In this document: positions 15,755 to 24,384 of the stretch, piece after piece
Position numbering within the stretch: the first letter of the stretch is position 1
How the letters are laid out: each line of letters opens with the position of its first letter
Assembly (NCBI GenBank): GCA_015064805.1
Contig: SVRN01000022.1
Span: forward strand, 1 to 34,267
Length of the DNA: 34,267 nt
Source of the DNA: Oscillospiraceae bacterium
GTDB lineage: Bacteria; Bacillota; Clostridia; Oscillospirales; CAG-272
Reading direction: 5' to 3'
Notes under the pieces: generated by a model
What the model was told of the DNA's origin: nothing
What the model saw: only the letters and a program-made list of their open reading frames with translations
Databases searched by the model: none
Program-made: the position numbers and the translations under genes

Positions 15755-16741
15755 ATGAACATTAGAATTGGAATCATGGGATACGGAAACCTTGGACGCG
15801 GCATTGAGTGCGCCATCCGTCAAAATCCCGATATGGAGCTGGTGGCCGTCTTCACCCGCCGTCCGCCCGAAAGCGTCAAAATTCTGACGCCCGGCGTCAA
15901 GGTTTATCACGCAGATGAAGCCGTAGCCAAAAAGGACGAGATCGACGTTCTCATTCTGTGTGGCGGCAGTGCGACCGATCTGCCCACGCAGACACCCGAA
16001 TACGCCAAATACTTCAACGTCATCGACAGCTTTGATACCCACGCCAAGATCCCCGAGCATTTTGCCGCAGTCGATGCCGTTGCCAAGCAAAGCGGCAACG
16101 TAGCCGTCATTTCCTGTGGCTGGGATCCCGGTATGTTTTCGATCAACCGCTTGTATGCGAGCGCCATTTTGCCCGAGGGCAAGGACTACACCTTCTGGGG
16201 CAAGGGCGTCAGCCAGGGACACTCGGATGCCATTCGCCGCATCGAGGGTGTTCTGGACGCCAAGCAGTACACCATCCCGATCGACGAGGCGTTGAACGCC
16301 GTCAGAAGCGGCGAGACGCCCGAGTTTACCGCAAGACAAAAGCATCTGCGCGAGTGCTTCGTCGTAGCCGCCGAGGGTGCGGACAAAGCCCGCATTGAAA
16401 ACGAAATCAAGACCATGCCCAACTATTTTGCCGACTACGATACCATCGTTCATTTCATCTCGCAGGACGAGCTGAAGCGCGACCACAGCGGCATTCCGCA
16501 CGGTGGCTTCGTCATCCGCTCGGGCAAAACGGGCGCTGACAAGGAGCACACTCACATCATTGAATACAGCCTGAAGCTCGACTCCAATCCCGAGTTCACC
16601 GCCAGCGTCATCGTTGCCTGCGCTCGCGCGGTCTATCGCATGAGACGCGAGGGTATGACGGGCTGTAAGACCATCTTCGACCTCCCGCCCTCCTACCTCT
16701 CTCCCATGTCGGGCGAGGAGCTTCGCAAGCATCTGCTATGA
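15755..16741 (+). CDS. ddh: meso-Diaminopimelate D-dehydrogenase
   Basis: A 328-residue NADPH enzyme, close to the usual Ddh length (about 326). It reductively aminates L-tetrahydrodipicolinate to meso-diaminopimelate in one step, feeding lysine and peptidoglycan synthesis and bypassing the succinylase and acetylase branches. The N-terminal Rossmann motif GIMGYGNLGRG (6-16) and the family blocks LILCGGSATDLP, FNVIDSFDTHA, ISCGWDPGMFSINR and FWGKGVSQGHSDAIRR are intact. The start at 15755 has AAGGA ten bases upstream; the open frame upstream of it contains the promoter. The stop codon overlaps the next gene's ATG by four bases (ATGA), so translation is probably coupled. Confidence 0.95.
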   Translation: MNIRIGIMGYGNLGRGIECAIRQNPDMELVAVFTRRPPESVKILTPGVKVYHADEAVAKKDEIDVLILCGGSATDLPTQTPEYAKYFNVIDSFDTHAKIPEHFAAVDAVAKQSGNVAVISCGWDPGMFSINRLYASAILPEGKDYTFWGKGVSQGHSDAIRRIEGVLDAKQYTIPIDEALNAVRSGETPEFTARQKHLRECFVVAAEGADKARIENEIKTMPNYFADYDTIVHFISQDELKRDHSGIPHGGFVIRSGKTGADKEHTHIIEYSLKLDSNPEFTASVIVACARAVYRMRREGMTGCKTIFDLPPSYLSPMSGEELRKHLL

Positions 16742-17253
16742 TCATTCGTCAAGCCAACGTCAACGATATTGACGCGCTCATGGCCTTGTTCGCCGAGGCA
16801 AGAGCGACCATCGCCGCGCTGGGCATTGACCAATGGCAAAACGGCTATCCTTCCCTCGCCGTCGTCAGCGAGGACGTTACTCTTAACCGCTCGTACGTCG
16901 TTGAGATCAACGGTGCCGTCGTCGGCACGTTCGTGCTGATTTTGGACGGCGAGCCAACCTACGACCGTATCTATGACGGTCAATGGGGCACGGGAGATAC
17001 GGATCACTACGTTGCCATTCATCGCGTGGCTGTCGCGGTTGCCTGTCGCGGTAGCGGTATCTCAACTTCGATCATCAAATACGCCGCCGAGGTCGCGTGC
17101 TCGATGGGGCGCTCTTCCCTGCGCATCGACACGCATCGCGGCAACGCCGTTATGTGTCGGATGCTCGAAAAGCACGGCTTTGTCCTTTGCGGCAGCATCT
17201 ACTTGGAAAACGGCGATCACCGCGTTGCCTATGAAAAAATCCTGAATCCTTGA
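16738..17253 (+). CDS. GNAT-family N-acetyltransferase
   Basis: A 171-residue single-domain GNAT protein. It begins with the typical IRQANVNDIDALMALF segment, has the acetyl-CoA loop region HRVAVAVACRGSGISTSII, where RGSG stands in place of the usual RGxGIG, and ends with the RGNAVMCRMLEKHGF helix-turn that many GNATs share. It sits between ddh and the PHP gene with a 4-base overlap upstream and a 9-base gap downstream, so it is in the same operon. A link to cell-wall or amino-acid metabolism is suggested only by this position; the substrate is not identifiable. Confidence 0.87.
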   Translation: MIIRQANVNDIDALMALFAEARATIAALGIDQWQNGYPSLAVVSEDVTLNRSYVVEINGAVVGTFVLILDGEPTYDRIYDGQWGTGDTDHYVAIHRVAVAVACRGSGISTSIIKYAAEVACSMGRSSLRIDTHRGNAVMCRMLEKHGFVLCGSIYLENGDHRVAYEKILNP

Positions 17254-17262
17254 GGTGATACC

Positions 17263-18585
17263 ATGAACAAGCAAGTATTCAATTACATCGTTTGCCCCTC
17301 CGTCGTTCGCGCGGACGAGGTCAGCACCGTCCGTATCCGTCCTCTGGGCGAAAATACGGCCTTTATGGCGGGGGAAACGTATACCGTGGTCATACGTGAG
17401 GTGCAGACCGCACACGGCGATTACAGCGTATTTACGGGCGTTACGTACGAATTGACGCCCGACGAGCAAGGCGATCTCGTTCTCACCCACCGCTTTGCGG
17501 GCGAACAGCAACATGTGATGACCATCACTCGCCCCGAGGCTGATCTCCGCTCGCCCCATTACGACATCACTCACCGCACCAAATACAGAGAAAACGTCAC
17601 CGCTGTCCTGAACGTCTATTCCCTGCGGCCTGATCTGTACGGTCTGCGCGCCTTTAAGGGTGAGGTCCATTGCCATACCTACGAATCGGACGGCACGCAG
17701 GACGTTTGCCATACGATTGGTAACTATCGCGGCGCGGGCTATGATTTCATGGCCATCACCGACCACTATATCAGTATGTCCTCCGAAAAGAGCATGCGCT
17801 TGTATGCCGACGCCCCCGTCGATATGACGTTGATGCTGGGCGAGGAGGTTCATATGCCCACCGAGCATATCCACATCGTGCATCTGGGCGGTCGCGAGAG
17901 CGTCAACGCCTATTTCCGCGCCCGCAAGGAGGAGGTTCGCGCCGAGGTCGATGAGATCAAAAAGACGCTAAATCTGCCCGAGGGTGTCTCCGTCGAGGAC
18001 TACGCATGGCGCATCTGGATCGCCAACAAATCGCACGAGTTCGGAGGCCTGTCCATTCTCGCGCATCCTCATTGGATCTGGAACGACGTATATTTCATGG
18101 GCGAGGCAACCACCATGCAGCTGCTCCGCGACGGTGTGCACGACGCGCTGGATCTTTGCGACAGTGACCTTGACACCAGCGTCGCGCTTTGGAACGAAAT
18201 GCGTCTGCAGGGCGCGCGCATTCCCGTCGTCGCCTCAACCGACTCGCACTACACCGATGCAAACGACCCCCAGCGCCCTGCCATCGGCGGCTACACGATT
18301 GTGTTCGCCCCCGACCGTCAGCCCGCGTCGATCATGCAGGCCGTGCGCGACGAAAAATCGCTTGCGGTGTTCAACCATTGCAAGCCCGAGGCCATCCACG
18401 GCCCTTATCGCTTGGTTAAATTTGCCCGCTTCCTGCTTGATCACTACTACCCCGTCTACGTTCGCCTTTGCCACGGTCAGGGCGTCTTGATGGCGGATTG
18501 GCCGCTGGATGCGGACGAAATGCAGGCGCTGGCTACCCTCAACCGCCGTAGCGAAGCGTTTGCAAAAGAGTTTTACGGATATTGA
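17263..18585 (+). CDS. PHP-domain metallohydrolase (CehA/McbA-like)
   Basis: A 440-residue protein. Residues 1-130 form a beta-rich N-terminal domain, and a PHP metal-dependent phosphoesterase-type domain starts at FKGEVHCHT. Likely metal ligands are H136 and H138 (HCH), D143 (ESDGT), D167 and H168 (ITDHY), E194 or E195 (LGEEVH), H268 and H270 (LAHPHW), and D327 and H329 (STDSH), a complete PHP set. The layout matches CehA/McbA-type proteins, which include hydrolases of phosphoesters and carbamates. No signal peptide is seen. The ribosome binding site GAGGTGAT overlaps the preceding stop codon, so it is the third gene of the ddh operon. The natural substrate is unknown. Confidence 0.85.
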   Translation: MNKQVFNYIVCPSVVRADEVSTVRIRPLGENTAFMAGETYTVVIREVQTAHGDYSVFTGVTYELTPDEQGDLVLTHRFAGEQQHVMTITRPEADLRSPHYDITHRTKYRENVTAVLNVYSLRPDLYGLRAFKGEVHCHTYESDGTQDVCHTIGNYRGAGYDFMAITDHYISMSSEKSMRLYADAPVDMTLMLGEEVHMPTEHIHIVHLGGRESVNAYFRARKEEVRAEVDEIKKTLNLPEGVSVEDYAWRIWIANKSHEFGGLSILAHPHWIWNDVYFMGEATTMQLLRDGVHDALDLCDSDLDTSVALWNEMRLQGARIPVVASTDSHYTDANDPQRPAIGGYTIVFAPDRQPASIMQAVRDEKSLAVFNHCKPEAIHGPYRLVKFARFLLDHYYPVYVRLCHGQGVLMADWPLDADEMQALATLNRRSEAFAKEFYGY

Positions 18586-18593
18586 TCAAAAAG

Positions 18594-18627
18594 AATAACC
18601 GACCATCCTGATGGATGGTCGGTTATT
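18594..18627. terminator. Bidirectional terminator between convergent units
   Basis: A perfect 15-base stem (18594-18608 with 18613-18627) closed by a 4-base loop. T-rich sequence follows on the plus side and a T run (A run at 18588-18592) on the minus side. It serves the ddh operon and the convergent HTH membrane gene. Confidence 0.93.
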
Positions 18628-18629
18628 TG

Positions 18630-21365
18630 TTATTTTCCAAAGTCAATCGCGTAGGACGGCTCGACCGTAAAGTATTCGATCGAGACATACTGATAGCGAT
18701 ACAGAGACAAGGCAAGATATTCATTTTCTCCGATACGAGTGATCGACTGATAAGACGTCAGGTCAACTACGTCAAACATTTTGGCGAGTGATCCGTCCTT
18801 CCCACGCTCGTACATAACAGTCGGCTGTTCGCCGGAATTCTCGTCATTCTCCTTCGTAACGATGATATTTTCGTCCCAATAAAGAAGCTCGTCTCCTTTA
18901 TCAAAATCATCGAACGGTTGTCTCAGAGCAAGAATGTCCTCGGTATAGGTCAACGTTCCGTCTGCCGAATAATGATGATTGCCAAAGCAATAAAAGCTCG
19001 TGCCGTCAAAGGCGAATGGAACGCTGTACGGCAGATATTTCTTTACATCAGCCGTCCAGACCCATGCACCCGTTTTGGAATCGTAGAGAGAAAAGGTGCA
19101 TTCCGTGCTGTTGTTCTCAACGATGCCGATTACGTGATTTGGGCGGTCAATGGCAATCTCAGGAGCGGAATACAGTTCCGTTATCCCAATCACATCCTGC
19201 TCATTGATATCAAGGAAAATCAGTTGTCGCTTGCCCTCGCCCGTGAGGCACGTAAGCGTGGTGCCATCAAGTATTATTTCCTCACAATACAAATGCTGAT
19301 CTTCTATACCGCTCATACCATTAAGTGGCATGGTCTTGATATTTTGCATGTTTTTAGCATCCAGAACGACGACCTCAAAATCCATGCCGGGATTTACTAC
19401 CGAGCGAAGACCGTATACCAGGTAACCGTTGTCTGCATCCATGAGCACCATCCCGCCGACTTGAATCTTCTTAAGCTCCGTCATGGTCTTGGTATCGTAC
19501 ATCTTGATATAGTATTGATAATTCTGGTTTGGCGGCAATTCCATGACGGCAACAAAAAGGTGTCCAGTCTTAGCGTCGTAGGCATAGTCGTATATGTTTT
19601 CAAACGCGGTCTGTGCTTGAATACGGTGCGCCGCCTTTTCGTAGATCAGATCGTACCCAACAGAGCGGTTAAGGTCATTCTTGAACTGTAAAAAGTTCTG
19701 TTCTATTGTGTCAAACAGAACGTCCATATCCGCTGCTTTTATTGAAAGAAGATCCGTATTGGATGAGTGACGCTTCACTTCTTTTGCCCCGCTTTGAATC
19801 GTCAGAGCAAGCTTGGACTTTGATACCGCAAGCAGGCTTTCCTCGCCCTGCTTCAGATCAACACCGTCCAGAATCACCTCTGCTTTGCGACGGCTTGTGC
19901 GATGCTCTCCTTTGAGCGTCAGGGCGATTTCATCACTGCCGCTCAGTTCCTTTGCGATATCGACATGCAAAGAAAAACGCGTCTTTCCCTCTTGACGGTA
20001 AGAAAAGGTGAATAACTCCGTTTTCTGCTCGTCCACCGTAGCACTCATCGTTATAATGTATGAGCGATCCTTACCGGGATCGGAGGAAAACTTCCAATCC
20101 AAATGTGATACACTGGTCATCTTGGACGTTCCTTTGCCGACGGGAAGCTCTTGCTTTGCTTCTGCCTCCATATATACCACGTATCCGTCATTCAGCGCAT
20201 AGGTGATCTTGAGTTCGTACGCCGTATCTTTCCAATTTTTGATGATGGCGTCAACGTTGCTTTTGAGCTGATCCTTAAACGATTTGAGAGCCTCCTCGGC
20301 TTCGAGGCTCTCCTCCTGACCATCCATTACGTACAGCTCCATATAGGCATCCATAAAAGATAGCAGCTCCTCGTGAAAGGCTGTGTTATTCTTCCATTCA
20401 TCAAATAATACGTCGGTTGCGGCGCGAAGGGCCTTGGAGTCAAAGCACATGACGCGAAGCGTCAATTCCTGCGCCCCATCTGCGAGAATGATAGATTTTT
20501 TCTCCTCCGTTACCGTCGCCTCTTGCATTGCTGCATCCAGCATCGCACGTACTACCTTCTCCGTTTCCACCAAAGAAGGCAGTTCCTCTTCTTCCTTGGA
20601 TGATTCCATATACTTACGCAAAGCGTCGTACATTTCCTGCGGGATCGCATAGTCCGTTCCGCTGTTCGGCGCAAAGATAGATTGGTCAATCGCCCCCATC
20701 AGCCCCTCAAAAGCAACGGAATAGCCGCCACTTAGCAGGCGATCCGAGACAATTTGCGTTCCCTCGCTATCTACGATCAAGGACAGGTCCATTTTCTCCT
20801 GCTCTGTTCCCGCATCGACCGCAAATAACAGACCCTTTTCGCCCAATACAACCTTAGCGTTCAAAAGGATCGGCTGATCCGTAATTTTTTCGCCCAGGTC
20901 GGAATCAAGACGCCCCTGCAAAGAAATCGAACCACCCGAATGCGCGATATTTTCCCAAAGATCAATATCGGGAAAGACAGCCTCTATCGTTTTTTCCAAG
21001 GGGGATTTCGCAGTAAACAATCCCATCGCCATACATACGAGAAGCACAACGGAAACAACGATAACCGCACTCGCCGCGATAACGGACGTCAAAATAATTC
21101 TCTTCTTTTTCTTTTGGGAGGCAGGAGGCTCGCTGCTTTCACTTTCGCTCTCATTCGAAGGCTCGACTTCGGTCGTCTCTCCAATCAGCGCCCCGACCGT
21201 CGTATCCAGCGCGGCTGCGAGCTTTACGAGCATTTCCGAATCGGGAAAGGACAATCCCTTTTCCCATTTAGACACCGTCTGTCTGACCACGTGAATCTGC
21301 TCTGCCAATTCCTCTTGCGATAGCCCTTTTTCTTTCCTCAATCTTTTTAGGTTTTCATTCAACAT
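18630..21365 (-). CDS. Membrane-anchored XRE regulator with propeller-like sensor
   Basis: A 911-residue protein. Residues 5-62 are an XRE/Cro-type helix-turn-helix (LRKEKGLSQEELAEQI, then VVRQTVSKWEKGLSFPD). An acidic, Ser/Glu-rich linker (63-83) and KKKKR stop signal lead to one membrane helix at about 90-116. The remaining 790 residues should lie outside: a large mixed domain, then from about residue 590 repeated strands such as YDYAYDAKTGHLFVAV and YYIKMYDTKTM, resembling a YVTN/WD-like beta-propeller. The protein could carry an outside signal directly to DNA. GGAGG lies eight bases before the ATG; it has its own promoter and terminators. It is a paralog of the adjacent 868-residue protein, which lacks the DNA-binding domain. 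The signal, the target genes and any proteolytic step are unknown. Confidence 0.82.
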   Translation of the reverse strand: MLNENLKRLRKEKGLSQEELAEQIHVVRQTVSKWEKGLSFPDSEMLVKLAAALDTTVGALIGETTEVEPSNESESESSEPPASQKKKKRIILTSVIAASAVIVVSVVLLVCMAMGLFTAKSPLEKTIEAVFPDIDLWENIAHSGGSISLQGRLDSDLGEKITDQPILLNAKVVLGEKGLLFAVDAGTEQEKMDLSLIVDSEGTQIVSDRLLSGGYSVAFEGLMGAIDQSIFAPNSGTDYAIPQEMYDALRKYMESSKEEEELPSLVETEKVVRAMLDAAMQEATVTEEKKSIILADGAQELTLRVMCFDSKALRAATDVLFDEWKNNTAFHEELLSFMDAYMELYVMDGQEESLEAEEALKSFKDQLKSNVDAIIKNWKDTAYELKITYALNDGYVVYMEAEAKQELPVGKGTSKMTSVSHLDWKFSSDPGKDRSYIITMSATVDEQKTELFTFSYRQEGKTRFSLHVDIAKELSGSDEIALTLKGEHRTSRRKAEVILDGVDLKQGEESLLAVSKSKLALTIQSGAKEVKRHSSNTDLLSIKAADMDVLFDTIEQNFLQFKNDLNRSVGYDLIYEKAAHRIQAQTAFENIYDYAYDAKTGHLFVAVMELPPNQNYQYYIKMYDTKTMTELKKIQVGGMVLMDADNGYLVYGLRSVVNPGMDFEVVVLDAKNMQNIKTMPLNGMSGIEDQHLYCEEIILDGTTLTCLTGEGKRQLIFLDINEQDVIGITELYSAPEIAIDRPNHVIGIVENNSTECTFSLYDSKTGAWVWTADVKKYLPYSVPFAFDGTSFYCFGNHHYSADGTLTYTEDILALRQPFDDFDKGDELLYWDENIIVTKENDENSGEQPTVMYERGKDGSLAKMFDVVDLTSYQSITRIGENEYLALSLYRYQYVSIEYFTVEPSYAIDFGK

Positions 21366-21395
21366 ACCCAGTGCCTCCTGTTCTTTACTGACTTC

Positions 21396-21424
21396 ATTAT
21401 AGCATCATATCGTCTTTTTGGCAA
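21396..21424 (-). promoter_or_regulatory. Sigma-A promoter of the XRE membrane gene
   Basis: On the minus strand, TTGCCA (21419-21424) and TATAAT (21396-21401) with a 17-base spacer, about 15 bases before the ribosome binding site. Confidence 0.85.
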
Positions 21425-21439
21425 GCAACAGAAATTAAC

Positions 21440-21459
21440 ATTTGGCCATTCAGGCAAAT
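21440..21459. promoter_or_regulatory. Imperfect palindrome upstream of the -35 box
   Basis: A 20-base imperfect inverted repeat with arms ATTTG and CAAAT, 15 bases upstream of the -35 box of the XRE membrane gene. An operator for that regulator is possible, but the arms are short and A/T-rich. Confidence 0.3.
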
Positions 21460-21487
21460 ATCACTCTATTTTTAGCTATACAAAGCA

Positions 21488-21519
21488 AATAACCCCATCA
21501 AAATTGTGATGGGGTTATT
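21488..21519 (-). terminator. Rho-independent terminator
   Basis: A perfect 13-base stem (21488-21500 with 21507-21519, CCCC/GGGG core) with a 6-base loop, 19 bases past the stop codon of the 868-residue gene and followed on the minus strand by a moderately T-rich stretch. Confidence 0.85.
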
Positions 21520-21538
21520 AAGCCGCTCGGTTCAGTCA

Positions 21539-24145
21539 TTAAAAGCCAATATCAACCGTCTCTTCAATGGTGAAATACTCAATCTGTGGATATATCCCCA
21601 TCAAATAGGACAGCGCAATATAGGTGCCGTCGCCGAGCTTAATGATCTCGGTATAAACAACATTCGAGAGCTTTTCAAATAGAGGCGCGCCTTGATTTTG
21701 ACCGTTGAGCTCGTAAAACATCGTATAGGTCACGCCGTTTTTATCCTGCTCCAGCGTAACGAGAATATCCGAGTCTTTATAGACCATCGCAAGGAATTTA
21801 TCCTCGCGGTCTTCGAGCTTTCTGTCGGTGATCAGCTTGGTCGTTGCGATTTCCGTACCGTCGGACATAAAGTGATACCCATAGCTGAAAAAGGAGATTC
21901 CATCAAAATATACGGGATCGCTGTTGTAGCTGTCTTTTTTGTTTCCCTTTCTGATCAGCGCCCCCGTCGTTGAATCGAACATATAGAACTCACACGTGGA
22001 AAGGCCCCGCTCGTTGGCGGCAACGACGTGATTTTCGCGGTCGATCGCCAACGAACAATGATAGACCGTTCGATCTGCCTTGGCAATCAGCTCTTCCGTT
22101 TCTATATCAACGAAAAGGATCTCACAATGTTGATTTCCTGTCGCGTAGATCAGTCGCGTTTCGTCCACGATCAGATCGCCCGAATATTCGTAGGAAAGAT
22201 AGCCATACGCGTTCATATCAAGCGTTTTAATATGCTCCAGCGTGGCGGCGTCAAATATCTGTACCTCCAGCGTGCTTTTCGCATCGTCGTCAGGCATTAC
22301 TTGATCCGTGGTCGCAAGATAGCCGCCGTCGGCATCCATGGCACAGATCTCGCGGCTGATTCTGACCTCGGAGATCGGTTGCATCGTTTCGATATCGTAC
22401 ATGACGATATAATGCTTGTTATTCCTCTCGGTGGCTAAGAACAGATGGCCGCTTTCGCGGTCGTAAGCGTAATCATACGCACCTTCCTCCAGCATCAAAG
22501 AGCCCTGCACGTCTTGCATCAGCGTGTCACGGAAGAAATCAAAGCCAAGCTCACGGTTGATATCCCGTTGGAAGCGCTCCAGCTCGGTTTCCAAAGTTTC
22601 GCCTAAGTCGTCCATCTCTTCAGCCGTCATCGTCAAAAGATTGGTATCGGGCTTGGCGCGGTGAACCTTCTGCTTGCCGCTCTCGACCGACAGAGTAAAC
22701 GAAGACTCCTTCATCTCAAACTGTGTTTCATCCCCGTTCGTCACTACAATGGTATCCAGCGTCAGCTCGATAGCATTGGACTTCGCGCTTCGTCTGCCCT
22801 GCAACGTCAAGACGGCGTTGTCCGTTTCCGTCAAAGCCTCGCCAAGCTGGGCGGTCAAGGTGAAGCGATCACCCTCCATGCGGTGCGAAATTCGGAAAAT
22901 ATCCCGGATTTCGTCGTCAAGACGGGCGGTTGCAACGATATCGTAGGAGGGATCCTTTGAAGGATTAGAGGTAAACGTCCAGCCCATATGCATCGAAAAA
23001 TCAGCGCGTGCTTTGCTTGTATCCACCTCAATGCTCATGTCAACGTCGGCGCACATATACACCAGATAGCCCGAGTGAACGGCATAAGCTACGCAGACGT
23101 TAATATCACTATCGTCAAGATATTTGGACGCTTCGTCAAGAGCCGTCTTCAGCTCGTCGTAAAGCGCGTCCATTGCGTCATCCACGTCCATGGGCGCATC
23201 GGTCGTCTCTTCCAGCATATACAGCTCAAGCAAGGAGGACAGCTCGTCGTAAAAGGCTTCGTTATGCTTCCATTCGTCCAAAAGGACGTCAAAGGCGGCA
23301 TTGAAAGCCCGCACGTCAAGGCTGACGGCGTACAGCGTTGCCTTGGTCGTGCCATCCAGAAGCGCAATGCGCTTTTCCTCCTCTACAAACGTGGCCTCTT
23401 GCCTTGCGGCGTCAAGCATTGAAAGCAGTACGCCCTCGATCGCTTCATACTCGACGGAATCCTCGGGATCGTCGAGCGAATCGATATACTCGTCGAGCAT
23501 ATCGTACAGCTCTTGCGGCAACGCGTAATCGGTGCCGCTGTCAGGAGCGAAAATAGACTGATCGATCGCTTCCATCAACCCTTCAAAGGGAATGGAATAG
23601 CCACCGCCGACCAGGCGCTTGGAATAGATTTGGGCGCCTTCGCCGTCGATCAGCAGACCAACGTCCAGCTCCTCCTGCCCTCCGCCCAGCGCACCGCCCA
23701 GCAGTACGCCGTTGCTACCAAGCACAAAATCGGCTTGCAGCTTCACGGGGTCTCCCTTCACCTGATCGCTCAGATCGGGGCCGATGCTCGCGTCAAAGGA
23801 AACCGAGCCGCCCTTGACCGCAATCTCATCCAACAATGCAACCTCAGGGAAAACGGCGTCCATCGTCCTATCTATGGGATTTTTTATAGAAAACATACCC
23901 ACCGCCACGCAAACGAGCAGTACGGTGGAAACAACGATCGAAGCGATCGCCCCGCCGATCATCAGCCCTTTGCGGCCACGTGCTTTTTTAGGCGGTTGCT
24001 CGGGGACAGTTTCCGACTCCGCGATATCAGACTCAACCTCACCGCTCGATATTAGTTCGCAACGCTCTTGCTCCGTCGGCTCGCTCGCTTCGTTTACCGA
24101 TTGGTTCAGCTCTTCATTCGTTGTTTCGATTTTATTTTCATCCAT
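21539..24145 (-). CDS. Single-span paralog of the XRE sensor, without HTH
   Basis: An 868-residue protein. Residues 1-58 are an acidic Glu/Ser/Thr-rich cytoplasmic tail ending in KKARGRK; one membrane helix spans about 60-84, and about 780 residues lie outside. It matches the neighbouring 911-residue protein through the whole exterior: both contain GGYS-x2-FEGLM-x-AIDQSIFAP, SGTDYA-x-PQE-x-YD and the propeller-like YDYAYD-x2-(T/S)GHLF. Only the N-terminus differs, with no helix-turn-helix here. The ATG at 24145 has AAAGGAG seven bases upstream; a TTG at 24151 is too close to it. It has its own promoter and terminator. It could act as a co-receptor, a decoy that titrates the signal, or a sensor using another partner; these are inferences. 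Confidence 0.8.
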   Translation of the reverse strand: MDENKIETTNEELNQSVNEASEPTEQERCELISSGEVESDIAESETVPEQPPKKARGRKGLMIGGAIASIVVSTVLLVCVAVGMFSIKNPIDRTMDAVFPEVALLDEIAVKGGSVSFDASIGPDLSDQVKGDPVKLQADFVLGSNGVLLGGALGGGQEELDVGLLIDGEGAQIYSKRLVGGGYSIPFEGLMEAIDQSIFAPDSGTDYALPQELYDMLDEYIDSLDDPEDSVEYEAIEGVLLSMLDAARQEATFVEEEKRIALLDGTTKATLYAVSLDVRAFNAAFDVLLDEWKHNEAFYDELSSLLELYMLEETTDAPMDVDDAMDALYDELKTALDEASKYLDDSDINVCVAYAVHSGYLVYMCADVDMSIEVDTSKARADFSMHMGWTFTSNPSKDPSYDIVATARLDDEIRDIFRISHRMEGDRFTLTAQLGEALTETDNAVLTLQGRRSAKSNAIELTLDTIVVTNGDETQFEMKESSFTLSVESGKQKVHRAKPDTNLLTMTAEEMDDLGETLETELERFQRDINRELGFDFFRDTLMQDVQGSLMLEEGAYDYAYDRESGHLFLATERNNKHYIVMYDIETMQPISEVRISREICAMDADGGYLATTDQVMPDDDAKSTLEVQIFDAATLEHIKTLDMNAYGYLSYEYSGDLIVDETRLIYATGNQHCEILFVDIETEELIAKADRTVYHCSLAIDRENHVVAANERGLSTCEFYMFDSTTGALIRKGNKKDSYNSDPVYFDGISFFSYGYHFMSDGTEIATTKLITDRKLEDREDKFLAMVYKDSDILVTLEQDKNGVTYTMFYELNGQNQGAPLFEKLSNVVYTEIIKLGDGTYIALSYLMGIYPQIEYFTIEETVDIGF

Positions 24146-24183
24146 AGCCAATCTCCTTTCATTTGTTCGCCTTGCACATATTT

Positions 24184-24240
24184 ATCAAATATATGATATC
24201 ATATTTTTACCAGTTTGTCAATACGATGATCAAATATATG
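24184..24240. promoter_or_regulatory. Palindrome and 12-bp direct repeats over the promoter
   Basis: A perfect 14-base palindrome ATATGATATCATAT (24191-24204) covers the -10 box of the minus-strand promoter. In addition ATCAAATATATG occurs twice in the same orientation (24184-24195 and 24229-24240), 45 bases apart and flanking the promoter. The shared CAAATAT also appears upstream of the XRE gene (21455-21461). This arrangement suggests operator sites, perhaps for the XRE membrane regulator; A/T-richness makes chance matches possible. Confidence 0.4.
24193..24221 (-). promoter_or_regulatory. Sigma-A promoter of the 868-residue gene
   Basis: On the minus strand, TTGACA (24216-24221) and TATCAT (24193-24198) with a 17-base spacer. 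Its -35 box lies 39 bases from the -35 box of the divergent flavoprotein promoter. Confidence 0.8.
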
Positions 24241-24260
24241 TCCGTCGCGTCGAAGGTTGC

Positions 24261-24289
24261 TTGACTTCCCCATTTGCTTATGATATAAT
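24261..24289 (+). promoter_or_regulatory. Sigma-A promoter of the flavoprotein gene
   Basis: TTGACT (24261-24266) and TATAAT (24284-24289) with a 17-base spacer, giving a leader of about 90 bases. Confidence 0.85.
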
Positions 24290-24384
24290 ATCTGCAAGAC
24301 TATTATTTGCCTTTGCTTATATATACGAATCGGCAAGCAAAAAGGCAACAAATCAAGATAAGTTTTTCAAGGAGACAAAACACC

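Noticed and set aside
15749-16732. 327-residue minus-strand open frame over ddh
   Set aside because: It is antisense to a full-length Ddh with all family blocks, and has no ribosome binding site.
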